Shown piece after piece: positions 24,112 through 35,353 of a stretch of 64,000 bases of DNA. Under the pieces are notes generated by a model that saw only the letters and a list, made by a program, of their open reading frames with translations, was not told the origin of the DNA and did no database searches. Source of the DNA: Castanea sativa (lineage: Eukaryota; Streptophyta; Magnoliopsida; Fagales; Fagaceae). The stretch's first letter is position 1, and each line of letters begins with the position of its first letter. The translations under genes and the position numbers were made by a program. The stretch lies in assembly GCF_040712315.1 (NCBI RefSeq), contig NC_134015.1, positions 45,405,464 through 45,469,463 of the forward strand. Reading direction: 5' to 3'.

Positions 24112-25946
24112 ATGGAACACGGACACTCTCTTGTTATTCCTCCTCACTTTGATTGGAATAATTATACTTATTGGAAAATAAGGACGAAAGCATTCCTGAA
24201 ATTTATTGATGAAAGAGTTTGGAACTCCGTTGAATACGGATGGGAGAAGCCCGCTACTCCTGTGAGTGAGTGGCAAACTTCTCAGAAAGAAGCAGCCATT
24301 TTTAATAGCAAAGCTATGAATGCTATCTTTAATGCTATTTCTATGGAGGAATTTAAGAGAATCTCTAATGTTGAGGTTGCTCATATTGCTTGGAATATCC
24401 TCCAGACTGTGCATGAAGGCACAAAGACAGTTAAAATTAATAAGTTGCAGCAATTAACTACTAGATTTGAAAGCATTAGGATGTCTGATGATAAATCTTT
24501 TGATGAATTCTATGCTAAACTTAATGATATTGTTAATTCTGCATATAATTTGGGTGAAATTTATGGTCAACCTAAAATTTTTAGGAAAATACTTAAATAT
24601 TTGACAAAGGACTTTAGACTCAAAGTGACTACCATCATTGAAAGCAAGAATGTGGACTTCATCCCTGTTGATGAACTTGTAAGATCTCTTCAGTCTTATG
24701 AGTTGGACCTACCTAAGATTAGTAAATCCAAATCAATGGCTCTTAAGTTTGTTGATGATGTTGATGTGAATGGAATTGGTGATGAGCTCTCTGCTACAGA
24801 GATTGTGTATCTTGCCAAGAACTTTACAAACTTTCTTAGGAACAATAACAGAAGGGCAAGAGGTAAGAACACTGCTGAACCTAGAAATTTTAGGAGGAAT
24901 GATCCCACTAAGGTTAATAACACTGAAAAACCTAAAGAAAAAGTAGGTCAACCTTCTAATAATTCTATGGGACAACAATGTTTTGGGTGTCAAGGGTATA
25001 GTCATATGAAATCTGAATGTCCTACTTACTTGAGGTCTAAGGGTAAGGCTGTGGTTGTAACCCTTAGTGATGATGAAGTTTCTGACGATGAGTCTAGGTG
25101 TGACGAGGATGGAAACCTCATTGCTTTCACTGCTACTACTGTAGTTGATGAAAGTGTTGTTGTTGAGGAGAACCATTCTGATGGGGAACTCTCCGAAGAT
25201 GCAAATCTTCAAGAAGCCTACAATAAACTTTGCAAAGTTGCTGCAAAGGATGCTATGAATGTTGATCTAGGCTTAAAGAAAATTGCATCTCTTGAGCTTA
25301 AAAAGAAAATTTTGCTTGTGAAATTGTTTGATGCTAATGAACTATTGAATAATATGAAGACTGAGAACATGCTTTTACTTGATAAAGTTAAGAATTTGGA
25401 ACATGATTTATCTGTTGCTAGTTCCAAACTAATAGGTCTGCTAGTTCCAAACTTGATCATATGTTGAGTGCTCAAAAGTCTCCTTTAAACAAAACTGGGT
25501 TAGGTTTTGTGGAAAACATCTCTGTTTTTGAAACTCACTCCGCAAACTTTGTTCCTTCTTCTGAGCCTCCTGTGTGTGAGGTTGTCAAGCTTGTAGAAGT
25601 CATACCATCTAGAAAGATTAGGGTTGATCTTCAAGAGTCAAGATCTAAGGCTTTTAATCCTTCTAAGGGCAAATTGCATGATAGACCTGCATGGGCTTGT
25701 CATTTTTGTGGAAAGTCTGGACACATTCATCCAAATTGTTTCAAGTTGCAAGCTGTTAAGCGAGCAAATAAACCAAAAGTACTTGTGCCTTAAGCACAAG
25801 ATCCTATGGTACTTATTGGTGAGTTAGTAAAAGCGCTAAATCTTTATTCCAATTCTGGAGTTGGAAGTCATTCTAATGTGAATAAGAACTCCAATGCTCA
25901 AGGTGCATCTAAAAAGTTTTGGATGCAAAAGGCTCAATCCAAGTGA
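24112..25946 (+). pseudogene. gag of the Sirevirus-like element, frameshifted and with an internal stop
   Basis: Encodes the capsid-type Copia gag (UBN2/DUF4219 family). The ATG at 24112 opens MEHGHSLVIPPHFDWNNYTYW, the usual start of this family; the open frame extends upstream only through a TTG. The capsid region covers about residues 10-220. A CCHC knuckle CFGCQGYSHMKSEC lies at about 24982-25023, then an acidic stretch and a coiled-coil-like tail. A single-base loss near 25433 shifts the frame; the next segment (25461-25793) has a second knuckle, CHFCGKSGHIHPNC (about 25708-25749). A TAA at 25791 then interrupts it, and the frame runs on to TGA at 25944, just where a protease domain would begin in a full element. 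Pol is absent beyond this point. Confidence 0.85.
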
Positions 25947-27974
25947 GTCTTTCTGACATGGTCCTTGTGCTTCTTTGCTCTACTCTTTGTGACCATTTTT
26001 TTTTATTTATTGCTTTGATTCCTTTGGTTTTCTAGGATTTGCATTGCATAACATTCATGTATTTCATTCTAGGATGATTTTGTTATTTTCATCAAAAAAA
26101 AAAGGGAAGCATAATGTGTCTTCCATTTTTGTCTTGAATTTGATATCAAGGTTGGTCATATTATCTTTACATAACGTGTTTATGTACTTTGTTTATCTTG
26201 GATGAGCTTATTTTATTGCACTTTACTAGTTTGAGCTTTGTAGTGCATGTTGTGTGGGAAGATGTTTATAGTTTTTTATCACATGATCTTGATCTTAAAA
26301 TCACATGCTTTTGATTGTCAGACTTGAACTTTTTGAAAAATGCATAATTAACCATCTCACCACTGTTTATTAGCCAATCATGAACACCTTAGTGCATATC
26401 GTAAGATTTTGTGCTCGAGAAAGTGTAGCACATGCACAAAAAGAACATAAGGTGTAACCTCAGTTTAAATGATAAAATTGGTGTGTACATTATTGGACTA
26501 AAATACTCTCTATCAATTAAAATTGGTGTGAACATTATCCTAGCTAATTCTTAATAAGCTTCTAATCAAATAAAATTGGTGTGTACATTACGAGGCAAAT
26601 CAAGAAACTTACATGATTGCACACTTTTATTCTAGGAGATGTGAGAATTATATGATGTAACTCTTTGAGGGATAGTCTCTTTTTAATTTATGTGATGGAT
26701 TTTGTAGAAATTGTACTTAATTTCTATTCACATATCACCTCATATGTCTTTCAAGTTTTTGCTAGTTATACACACTACACAAGTTACTCTTTACTAAACT
26801 TTGTACATGTTATTGTGTGTGATTTTGGTTTGGCCATTCAAGATTGAAACTTCCTTGAGTTTAATTGCAAAATGTGTTTTGAAGTTTGGGAATTTAAAAG
26901 TGAATTGAGTGAAAATCTTAATTTTTGGGAAATCTGGGCTTAAATCGTGTGTTTTTGAAAAGCATTTCATCTGGTACTCCTGCATTTTATTTAAAAAAAT
27001 TCTTTGCCTAGAGGAGCTTCTGCATAAAAATGCTGTGTTTTTCAAAAACCTGTCTTTTCCAGAATTTCGATCGATCAAAGCTGTTTCTCGACCAATTGAA
27101 ATTGCGCTTAAAATTTTGGTCAACTTTTGTCTGTTTCGATCGGTTCTCGATCGCTGTTCAATCAATCAAAGGCAATTTCGATTGATCGAACCTAACTTTT
27201 GATTAGTCGAAAATCGCACAGGAAGGTTTTTAAAAAAGGTTTGATTTCCATGTGTTCTTTACTTTTCAAATCTTTTTCAAACTTTTCTCTCTCTTTTTAA
27301 CCGGTCTAAGAGTCAAAGATTATTTTTGTCGTTTTCCTCCGATTCTTTTGCAAGGTTTTTGTTCTCTAAGGCCGGTATGTCCTTTCTACCCTTCATTTTT
27401 CTTTTATTTTCATGTTTCATGCATTTAGATGGAAATTTCGAACCTAAGAATTTTTGGGGGGTTTTTGATGATTTGAGTGCTTTCTTTGAAAATTGATCAA
27501 TGGGTTTTTGTTGTGGAATGATATACAACTGTTTCTTGTGAATTAATTTGATCAATTTGGTGTTTTGTGAAAAATTAGAAATTCTAGGGCTTGAAACTAC
27601 CTAAATTGGGGATTTTGTTCAATTGAGTTTAATTTGATGAAATTGGCTTGTTGGATTGATTAATTTGATCATTTTACTCTGTTATCTATCTTGTGTAATG
27701 ATCAATTGTTCAATTTCTTGAAAATTGTACAAGTGGGTTTTTTAAATTTTGGGGTTTTTGATATAAACTCTATGCTCAAGCCAATTTTGTGATTTTAAAG
27801 TTAAATTGAATATATTCTCACTGCATTAGAGTATGCATCATGTGTTCATTTTGTTCATGCATCATATAGAATTGTTATTTCTATTTTTTTTGTGCTAACT
27901 TGCAGTCTGCCTTTGGTTTTTTTTTATTTTCTTCTTTTGGTTCTTTTCTGCTTGTTTGTTCCTTCCTTAGCATC
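25947..27974 (+). other. Non-coding interior replacing pol
   Basis: Two kb without a credible ORF lie where pol would be. A 19-bp word, AAAATTGGTGTGTACATTA, occurs three times (26474, 26519 with one change, 26572). An A-run followed by GGGAAG near 26092-26107 looks like a polypurine tract. CGATCGATCAA-like words occur around 27066-27200 and again in the 3' LTR (about 30051), so this part may include LTR-like or leader-derived sequence. Confidence 0.55.
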
Positions 27975-29072
27975 ATGCCTAGGAAAACTAGAGCCAAAAG
28001 GACATCCTCTTCTTCCTCTGCTCCATCTTTTGAGAGTGAGAGATTTTTTAGTGCGAAACACCAAGTAACCTCTGAGACTCTTAATCTTAAAAGAAACATT
28101 TGGGCTGAGAAACAGGTTCTTTTAGATGAACTTGATCCCGAGATTAGGAGGAACTTTGAGCGTAGGGGTTGGTTACCTTTGTTAGGATTTTCTCACCCTC
28201 CTCCTGCTATCTTGATTAGAGAGTTTTATTCTAACCTCTCTATTCATGTCTATGATTCCAACACTGTTCTTAGGAGTTGGATTCGTAGTAATGAGTACAC
28301 CATCACCCCTAAGGTAGTGGCTACTGCTCTTGGGGTGCCTTTTATTCAGCATCCTGTCTATCCTTATGATAAGTCTCCTCCCTTAGATGAAATCATGTCT
28401 TACATCACTAGGTCTTCTATCCAGTGGGGTTTTGATCCTCGGATCACTATTGCTGAGCTCACTGAGGTTCACTATCTTTTCTTTAAGATTGCTTGTCATT
28501 CCTTGTGGCCTATCTCTCATCTGCACACCATCCCTATTGAGTGATGTGTGTTTTTGTATGCCCTTGTTACTGATGCTCCTATCAGTTTTCCTCATCTATT
28601 TATTCGTTCTTTGAACGAGGTTTATAGGAGTAGTTCTACTGCTCACGCTCTTTTCTTCCTTGTGTTTATCCATAGGATTCTTCTTCATCTTGGTTTAGAG
28701 GAGTTTCCAGCATCTGAGCCTGTTCATATTATAGCTCCTATAGATGCCACCTTTCTTAGGCAAAGGGCTGCTCAGTTGAAAGCAAGCTCTAAACGTCCTA
28801 GGGTTGAGTCTTCTAATGTTGTACCTCCTCATCTGCCTTCCTCTACAGGTGATACTTTTACTGAGGCATCTGACGATCCTCCTGCTGCTGCTACTGCTGA
28901 TGTTCCTCTTCCTTCTACTTCAGATGATTCAGACATTTGACATATGTTGGAGACTGTCATGATTGTTCAGGCAGCTTGTGGTCAGCTTTTGGTGGACATG
29001 TTTGATGAGTTTCGTGTCCTGCGAGCAGATTTAGGGAGTCTTCGACCGCCACCTCCTTTTGATGATGAGTGA
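27975..29072 (+). pseudogene. Extra ORF: 'putative plant transposon protein' domain, two in-frame TGA codons
   Basis: One reading frame from ATG 27975 to TGA 29070, 365 codons before the final stop, broken only by TGA at 28542 and at 28938. The start is basic and Ser-rich (MPRKTRAKRTSSSSS). A conserved central block (ERRGWLPLL, IREFYSNL, TPKVVATALGVPF) matches the plant-specific family Pfam calls a putative plant transposon protein (from memory). The block continues after the first stop (LYALVTDAPISFPHLFIRSL), then a basic KRPR patch, an acidic Pro/Ser-rich linker and a short C-terminal segment. I see no membrane segment, so it is not an envelope-like protein, although it sits where some Sireviruses carry env-like ORFs. 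Its function is unknown. The frame is otherwise preserved, so the ORF was probably functional until recently. Confidence 0.75.
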
Positions 29073-29490
29073 GTGCCCTTTGGCAATTCGTCACAAAAAG
29101 GGGGAGTGCATATATGGTGTAGAGAGGTGCTTTTGTTGTTAGGGGGAGATTTTTTGAGTTGTTTGGAGCTGTGTAGTTTTTAGATTGTATCTAGGTGCTT
29201 CACTTTGTATGTATCTTTTTGGAGACTGTCATGATTGTTCAGGCGGCTCATGATTAGCTTTTGGTGGACATGTTTGATAAGCTTCGTGTCCTGCGAGCAG
29301 ATTTAGGGAGTCTTCGACCGCCACCTCCTTTTGATGGTGAGTGAGTGCCCTTTGGCAATTTGTCACAAAAAGAGGGAGTGCATATATGGTGTAGAGAGGT
29401 GCTTTTGTTGTTAGGGGGAGATTTTTTGAGTTGTTTGGAGCTGTGGAGTTTTTAGATTGTATCTAGGTGCTTCACTTTGTATGTATCTTT
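28949..29490 (+). repeat. Tandem duplication (about 272 bp) spanning the ORF end and PPT-like boxes
   Basis: Copy 1 is 28949-29220 and copy 2 is 29221-29490, about 97% alike by eye. Each copy contains the last 40 or so codons of the extra ORF, a CACAAAAAG(G/A)GGGAGTG box and a TAGGGGGAGATTTTTTG box. Multiplied polypurine tracts before the 3' LTR are a described hallmark of Sireviruses. The second copy of the ORF end is out of context and untranslated. Confidence 0.85.
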
Positions 29491-29866
29491 CTGGCTTATG
29501 ATGTTTATGTTGGGTTATCCATGATAGGGGGAGATTTTTTGTTTTGCTTATTTGTTTCTTGTTTCACATTTTGCTACATTGTTTTTGATCTATATTGATG
29601 ACTTTATTCATGATATATGTCTTGTAGTTTATGTTTATGTGAAATCAAGAAGTTATGTTGTTTTACTTATATTTTCCATACATGCATTTATGTGTTTGTT
29701 AGGTGTTACAGGAATATACAGGTTGATGCAGTCGTGCTGCTGTCTACACTTGCAACCGATGGATAGTAGTTAGGTTGAATTTGTTATACTAGGCTTTGTT
29801 TTTGTAATGGGTTGTTTATATGTAAACTTTGAGCATTTTATTGTGTTTGTGTTTTGTCACGGATTG

Positions 29867-29880
29867 CCAAATGGGGAGTT
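29867..29880 (+). promoter_or_regulatory. Polypurine tract before the 3' LTR
   Basis: CCAAATGGGGAGTT directly precedes TGTTAGG of the 3' LTR. This is the expected plus-strand priming site, in a degenerate form compared with the AGGGGGAG boxes upstream. Confidence 0.6.
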
Positions 29881-30733
29881 TGTTAGGTTCTAAGACCTTT
29901 AGGTTTAAATGTATTAGAACTCTAATTTGTAATGTTGGCAAACTATGATCAAAACATTTTAGTCTTGTTTTAGACTACTCAAAGTATGTGTCTTTAATGT
30001 AAAGTTGGAATCGAGTTGCTGCAGAATTTACTGTGCAATTCTACTTGCCTCGATCGATCAAGAATTAGACTCAACCGATCGAAAGTTGTGCATATTGTTT
30101 TTCTGCAGAAATTTTCAACTCAACCCAAGCCCGTTTTGAGTGTAAGGTTCTATGTTTTGTCCTAAGTATAAAAGGGAAAACCCTAGCCACATTTTTAGAA
30201 ATGGTTGATGCTGTGTGTGTGAATCTTCTGTGAGATCTAGAGGTGTTTGCCTTCACACATACTTAGAGTTATCAAGGGTCAAGATTATGTCAAGAACTTG
30301 ATGATCATTCAGTTTCTACATTAACAGCTTAAAGATATACAAGCGGGAGTGCTTGTGCTTGCTGGGAATCCAAGAAGGAAGTAATCCAAGAAGGAAGTAG
30401 TCCGTGGACTCGGAGCTGTCACGTGGTCGTAATAGTAAGTTTCCTATTCGAGGTAACAATAGAATGTTAGGGGTCTAAGTCGCTATTGTGTAAACTTCAA
30501 TTTCTTCATAGTGGATTCTGTTATACCTTGAGGATAGTTAGGTTAAATCCTCCCTAGATTTTTTTCCGGTTTGGTTTTCCTGGGTCATCATATCATTGTG
30601 TTATTTATTTTTCCGCTGCTTTGTATGATATGATTGTTTTGTGTTAACTTAAATCTGCATAATTTACCTAAGTTAATAACTTGGCTAAATAACTAGGTTA
30701 ATCTGGTTGTTTTAAGGGGTCTAAAAATGTACA
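29881..30733 (+). repeat. 3' LTR of the Sirevirus-like element, 853 bp
   Basis: Begins TGTTAGGTTC and ends AATGTACA. A TATA box (AGTATAAAAGG) lies at about 30166-30176. CGATCGATCAA at about 30052 and CCGATCGAAAG at about 30077 resemble words in the element interior. The last 393 bp align with the truncated 5' LTR. Confidence 0.85.
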
Positions 30734-31853
30734 AAAATATATAACCAACAAAATGTAATCAAAACCCAGAAACCCTGTTCCAAAAAAGAAAAACCCAGAA
30801 ACCTACCTTGCCACCACCACGCCACTGGCCAGCAACCACCACCACAACCAAAACCACCACAACCAAACTCACCACCAACAACAATTACAAGAAACAACCA
30901 CCAAGAGGAAAAGAAACACAAAAAATTGCCAAAAACCACCACCACCGATCGAGAAAATTGCCAAGAAACACACCAAGAGAAAAAACCACTTCAAACCCAC
31001 GATCAAGAAAATCACTTCAAACCCACCACGTCGACTCGCTAATCTCCACAAGCCACCGATCAGCAACCCCAAGCCACCGATCAACAAACCCATGCCATCA
31101 ATTTGAAACCCAGGTCATCGAAAATACGCTATCATCGATTTGAAACCCACGCTGCCGATTTGAAACCCACGCCATCACCACCGTGAGAAACACCATCATC
31201 GATCAGCAAATGCCATCACCGCCATGCCTTCGTCGGACCTTGCTTCGGCCAACAGCGAGTTAGAGAGTGAGAGAGGGTAGATGAGAAAACAGAAAGAGAG
31301 AGTTGAGAAAGAAAGAAGGAAGACGTCTCAACCCCAGAGAAAAGAGAAAGAGAAGACAAAGGGGAGAGAGAGAGAGAGAATAAAAGTGATTAAAAAATTT
31401 ATACAATAGTGCTACAGTGCCATTCTACATGTAGAATGGCACTGTAGCAATATTGTAAATTTTTTTACAATTGTAGCATTTGAGAAGTTCGGATGAAGCC
31501 ACTTTTTTGGGTGAAAATGGTAAAATGGGCTTGGCATTGGCATTTACAATGCCCAGTGCAGATGCTCTTATGGGAGGCCTATCTCATCTAGATTCATAGC
31601 TCATATGCATTAGATTTATCTACAGTTAGCCTCAACTTTCAAGCTTTTTCACTCCAACTAAGTCAACCACACCAAACAACCCATTTCAGAATCTCACTCA
31701 AAATTTAATATGGACTTTGACGATTGAAAAGCCCCTGCAAGATGGCAATTATACTTATTGGATATTATTTATGCTAAATTTTTTACTTTCTATTTTACTA
31801 TTTATTCAAATCATTTTTTTAAGGTAAAGAGTCAAGGAGATTTGGATCCTACT
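30734..31853. mobile_element. Transposon-like remnant with CCA-rich DNA and a perfect 38-bp palindrome
   Basis: CCA/ACC-rich low-complexity sequence (about 30800-30950) is followed by three or four copies of a 'gatttgaaaccca' word (31099-31170), a purine-rich GAGAGA block (about 31260-31380) and a perfect palindrome at 31411-31448. The palindrome's arms start GCTACAGTGCC, and imperfect pairing continues about 15 bp further out on each side. The segment ends with CAGTGCAGATGCTCTTA near 31553-31570, a typical plant MITE-type terminus. I found no matching left terminus, so boundaries are uncertain. Frames here are repeat-derived; I call no gene. Confidence 0.4.
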
Positions 31854-31858
31854 CTTGG

Positions 31859-32252
31859 TGTAAAGAAAGAAGTTTCTGGAGGTTGGAAAAGAGTTTTTGA
31901 GAGAGAAAAAAAATTCTTATTGATCAAAACAGAAAATGTACAAAAGTGCCTAATTAAATAAGCCTTGTTTCTATATATACAACAACAAAGGTGTTAAAGC
32001 TGAAACAAAAATTAACTAACTTCCTAATCTAACGGAAATACAAATCCACCGTTGGATGCATGACAGTTGGACATCTTATACAACTAACTGGGACTTAATT
32101 TACTCACATGCTGTGCACATGCTTTCATTAAACCATACGCTGCCGTTTTCTTCTTCAACTTGTTCTGCTCTTTTAATCTCACGCATGTCGTTTTTCCTTG
32201 CACTTGGCAATTTGCTTTGCCATTTTCATTTAACTTAGTTCCAGTTTCAACA
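31859..32252 (-). repeat. 3' LTR of the Copia element
   Basis: On the plus strand it starts TGTAAAG and ends TTTCAACA. In element orientation it is the downstream LTR and directly follows the polypurine tract CTTGAGGGGAAG (32264-32253). Confidence 0.9.
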
Positions 32253-32264
32253 CTTCCCCTCAAG
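32253..32264 (-). promoter_or_regulatory. Polypurine tract of the Copia element
   Basis: On the minus strand this reads CTTGAGGGGAAG, abutting the 3' LTR start TGTTGAAAC, as required for plus-strand priming. Confidence 0.8.
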
Positions 32265-33760
32265 TCCTGAACTGTAAGTTCTAAGACTTGACCTTCTTGA
32301 TCTGAAACTTGATCTGTGACTTGTGCCTTTACACCCCTGGGAACAAAAATGTCATTTAAACCTAATTTTCTAGAAAGCCTTGTAAAAGCTAAAAAGCCCA
32401 ATGCTTTGGTAAATATATCTGCCACTTATGAATTAGTAGCAACATGGAATGTCTTAATCATACCCTCCATGATCTTATCCCTTACCCAATGACAATCTAC
32501 CTCGATATGCTTTGTCCTTTCATTAAAAACAAGATTTGCAGCTATATGCAAGGCTACTTGATTTTCACAAAACAACATAGCTGACCTTGCATGATTCACT
32601 TTTAAATCCTTAAATATTTGCAACACCCAAGTGATCTAACAAGCCACACTTGCCATTGCTCTGTACTCAGCTTCAGCTGAGGACCTTGAAACAACACCTT
32701 GCTTCTTAAACCAACAAGAAATCAATGATTCCCCCAAGAAAACAGCATAACTAGTTAAGGACCTCCTAGTGTCAGGGCATCCAGCCCAATTTGCATCACA
32801 AAAAGATTTAATATGTAGATCAGATTGGCTTGGAAAGAAAATGCCTCTTCTTGGTGAGCTTTTTATATATTGAAGTACTCTATTGGTAGCTAGTAAATAA
32901 GGCTTTCTTGGCTTTGATACAAACTAGCTCAGCCTATGCACAGCATAGGTGATGTCTGGTCTTGTCAAAGTGAGGTATAAGAGCCTCCCAATAAGCCTTC
33001 TAAACTGAGCAGGATCTGTCAATGACTTTCCCTCATATTTGGACAACCTTAGATTCTACTCCATGAGGAATTTGACTGGTTTGGAACCTAGAAAGCCTAT
33101 ATCCTTCAAAATTTCCAAGGCATACTTTCGTTGGTTCAAGCTTATACTTGCATCAGTTCTAGCCACTTCAAGCCCTAAGAAGTACCTTAGAGACCTCAGG
33201 TCCTTCAATCCAAATCTGTCATCAAGAACCTTCTTCACATGTTGAACACAAGTTGGATTATTATCAGTCAACAATATATCATCTACATAGACCAAAAGCA
33301 CTGTGAAAGAAGATCCTTGTGTGTGAGTAAACAAAGAATAATTTGATTTGGATTGAATGAAGCCCATTTGCAGAATGGTGGATGAAAACTTCTCAAACCA
33401 TTTTCTAGAAGCTTGTTTCAGTCCATAAAGGCTTTTATTCAATTTGCATACCAAATGCTCCCCCTTGTTGTGAAAACCAGGTGGTAAACACATGTAAACA
33501 TCCTTAACCAACTCACCACAGAGAAAGACATTGTTAACATCCAATTGGTGAAGAAATTACTCATTCACAGCAGCCACAGACAAGACAATCCTGACTGAAA
33601 CTGACTTAGCAACAGGACAAAAGGTTTCTGAATAATCCAAACCAAACTTTTGGGTAAAACCCTTTGCAACCAAACGAGCTTTGTACCTCTATATAGAACC
33701 ATCTGAGTGATACTTAACCCTATAAACCCATTTACAACCAATGGGAGATTAACCTGCAAG
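32265..33760 (-). pseudogene. Copia reverse transcriptase and RNase H, broken
   Basis: The frame 33544-33056 encodes the core of a Copia reverse transcriptase: [27 protein letters not shown], the catalytic YVDDIL, and [20 protein letters not shown]. Further downstream, 32626-32426 gives the RNase H end ([33 protein letters not shown]), and 32425-32340 gives the tail ADIFTKALG. RT upstream of 33545 (33565-33760) is recognisable only in shifted frame. The intervening 32630-32950 holds decayed RNase H with stops. Confidence 0.88.
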
Positions 33761-34559
33761 TAAAGGGGTTAGTATCCAAGTATTATTAAGCTCCAAAGGC
33801 TCAATTTTCTTATCCATGGCAGCTCTCCACTCAGGAAACTGAACTGCATGAGAAAAAGAAGCAGGTTATGATGGGACAGAACTAACAACCATTATAAAAG
33901 ATGAAAACTGAGGTCTAAGATGTGAGTAACTAATAACATTGGAAATGTCATAAGGTAAGCTAGATGCAGGCTTGGTACTAACTACTTTACAAGAATAATC
34001 AGAAAGGTAAGCAGGTGGGTGATGAGGCCTGGTTGATCTCCTTAAGGCAGGTAAAGAAGAAGATGAGGAAATAGGCGAAGAGTGATCAATGGAAGGTGGT
34101 GAGGGAGGAACAACAGAATCCAAAATTGAAGGAAAAGGCACATCAGAGAAAACTGGCTCTAAAGGTACATCAGGCTAGGAATCAGATTGAGAAGGATTAC
34201 AAGCAGATGGAGTAGAAGCAATGGTGGAATCAGGTTGGGAAGAAGCCAAGCTTGATTCAAACAAAGGAGGAGTGGAATGATCAAAAACAAGAGATGCATC
34301 AGAAACACAATGTGGAAACACAAATGAATCAAGATAAGAAGTGGAAGGGTGATCTGATGAGGCAAAAGGAAAAATATGTTCATAAAAACCTTGTAACCCT
34401 TAATGCCATGAGGATAGTCTAAGAAAACACATTTTCTAACCCTAGGTGCAAATTTGTGCCTATTATGTGATAAAGTGGATATGAAACACAAACAACCAAA
34501 ACACTTTAAATGATTATAAGGTGGAGAAGACTTAAAAAGCAATTCATAGGGACTCTTGT

Positions 34560-35170
34560 TGTGTTAAGATTTGGAAGGCAGTCTATTAATAAGATAGACA
34601 ACAGTAAGAACGCAATCTACCCATAAGCACAAAGCAAATTGGATTGAAATTTTAGTGCTCTTGCAACATTGAGAATGTGTTGATGCTTCCTCTCAACAAT
34701 GGCATTTTGTTAAGGAGTATCAACACAGGACAGTTGATGCAAGATGCCCTTGGAATGAAAGAATTCCCTTAAGAAAAATTATGTACCATTGTCACTTCTA
34801 ATAGTCTTAACAAAAGCATGAAATTGAGTATGAACCATGTTAACAAAATTAGGAATGAAAAACTGAGTATTAGATTTATTCTTGAAAAGATAAACCCAAG
34901 TACAACAAGAGAAGTCATCAACAATTGTTAAAAAATACCTAAAACTTTCAACAATACAAGTGGAAAAGGGACCCCACAAGTCACAGTGAACAAGTCTAAA
35001 AGGCTGAACAGATACATGACTGCTAGAAGGAAAAGGTAATCTTTTTTGTTTAGAAGAATGACAAACCTCACAACAATCTGACTTATTGAAAACTTTAGAA
35101 CCTATAAGCTTATTCAACAAAGAAATATTTGAAAAAGAAGGGTGTCCCAATCTGCTGTGTCATAAAGTGG
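34560..35170 (-). pseudogene. Copia pre-integrase and integrase core, broken
   Basis: The frame 35150-34779 begins with the His side of the zinc-binding region (MGHPSFSN), then CEVCHSSKQKRLPF, the first catalytic Asp context LVHCDLWGPF, TIVDDFSCCTWVY and the second Asp context IRSDNGT. The third catalytic residue region lies just beyond in interrupted frame. The 33770-34555 stretch is the Pro/Ser-rich spacer between integrase and reverse transcriptase, also with stops. Confidence 0.87.
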
Positions 35171-35353
35171 AAGAAGAATGGCCAACAGAAGCAACCAAGG
35201 TAGTTGGAGCAATCTGAGAAGCAGGAGCTTGCAGCAGATACAACCCTTGACATTCTTTACCCAGTCCAATCATGCTCCATTGAGCAAGGTCCTAGATAAA
35301 ACACCAATGTCCAAGAAAAATAAGGCAACAAGAAGAATGTTGTGTAATTTTGC

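Larger units (their letters stand above)
23650..30733 (+). mobile_element. Sirevirus-like Copia retrotransposon lacking pol, 5' LTR truncated
   Basis: The order is partial 5' LTR, initiator-Met PBS, gag with zinc knuckle, about 2 kb of non-coding DNA, an extra ORF with a plant transposon-protein-type domain, repeated polypurine-rich boxes, then a full 3' LTR. No protease, integrase, reverse transcriptase or RNase H is encoded, so it could move only with proteins supplied by a relative. The Sirevirus (Maximus/SIRE) assignment rests on gag type, the TGTTAGG LTR start, and multiplied AGGGGGAG boxes before the 3' LTR. In the shared 390 bp the two LTRs differ at roughly 34 sites by eye (about 9%). 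Loss of the 5' U3 makes this copy transcriptionally dead from its own promoter. The right flank begins AAAAT, and a matching left duplication is lost with the truncation. Confidence 0.8.

Noticed and set aside
27975..29072. Extra Sirevirus ORF as an envelope gene
   Set aside because: The position fits, but there is no signal peptide, transmembrane segment or fusion-like region.
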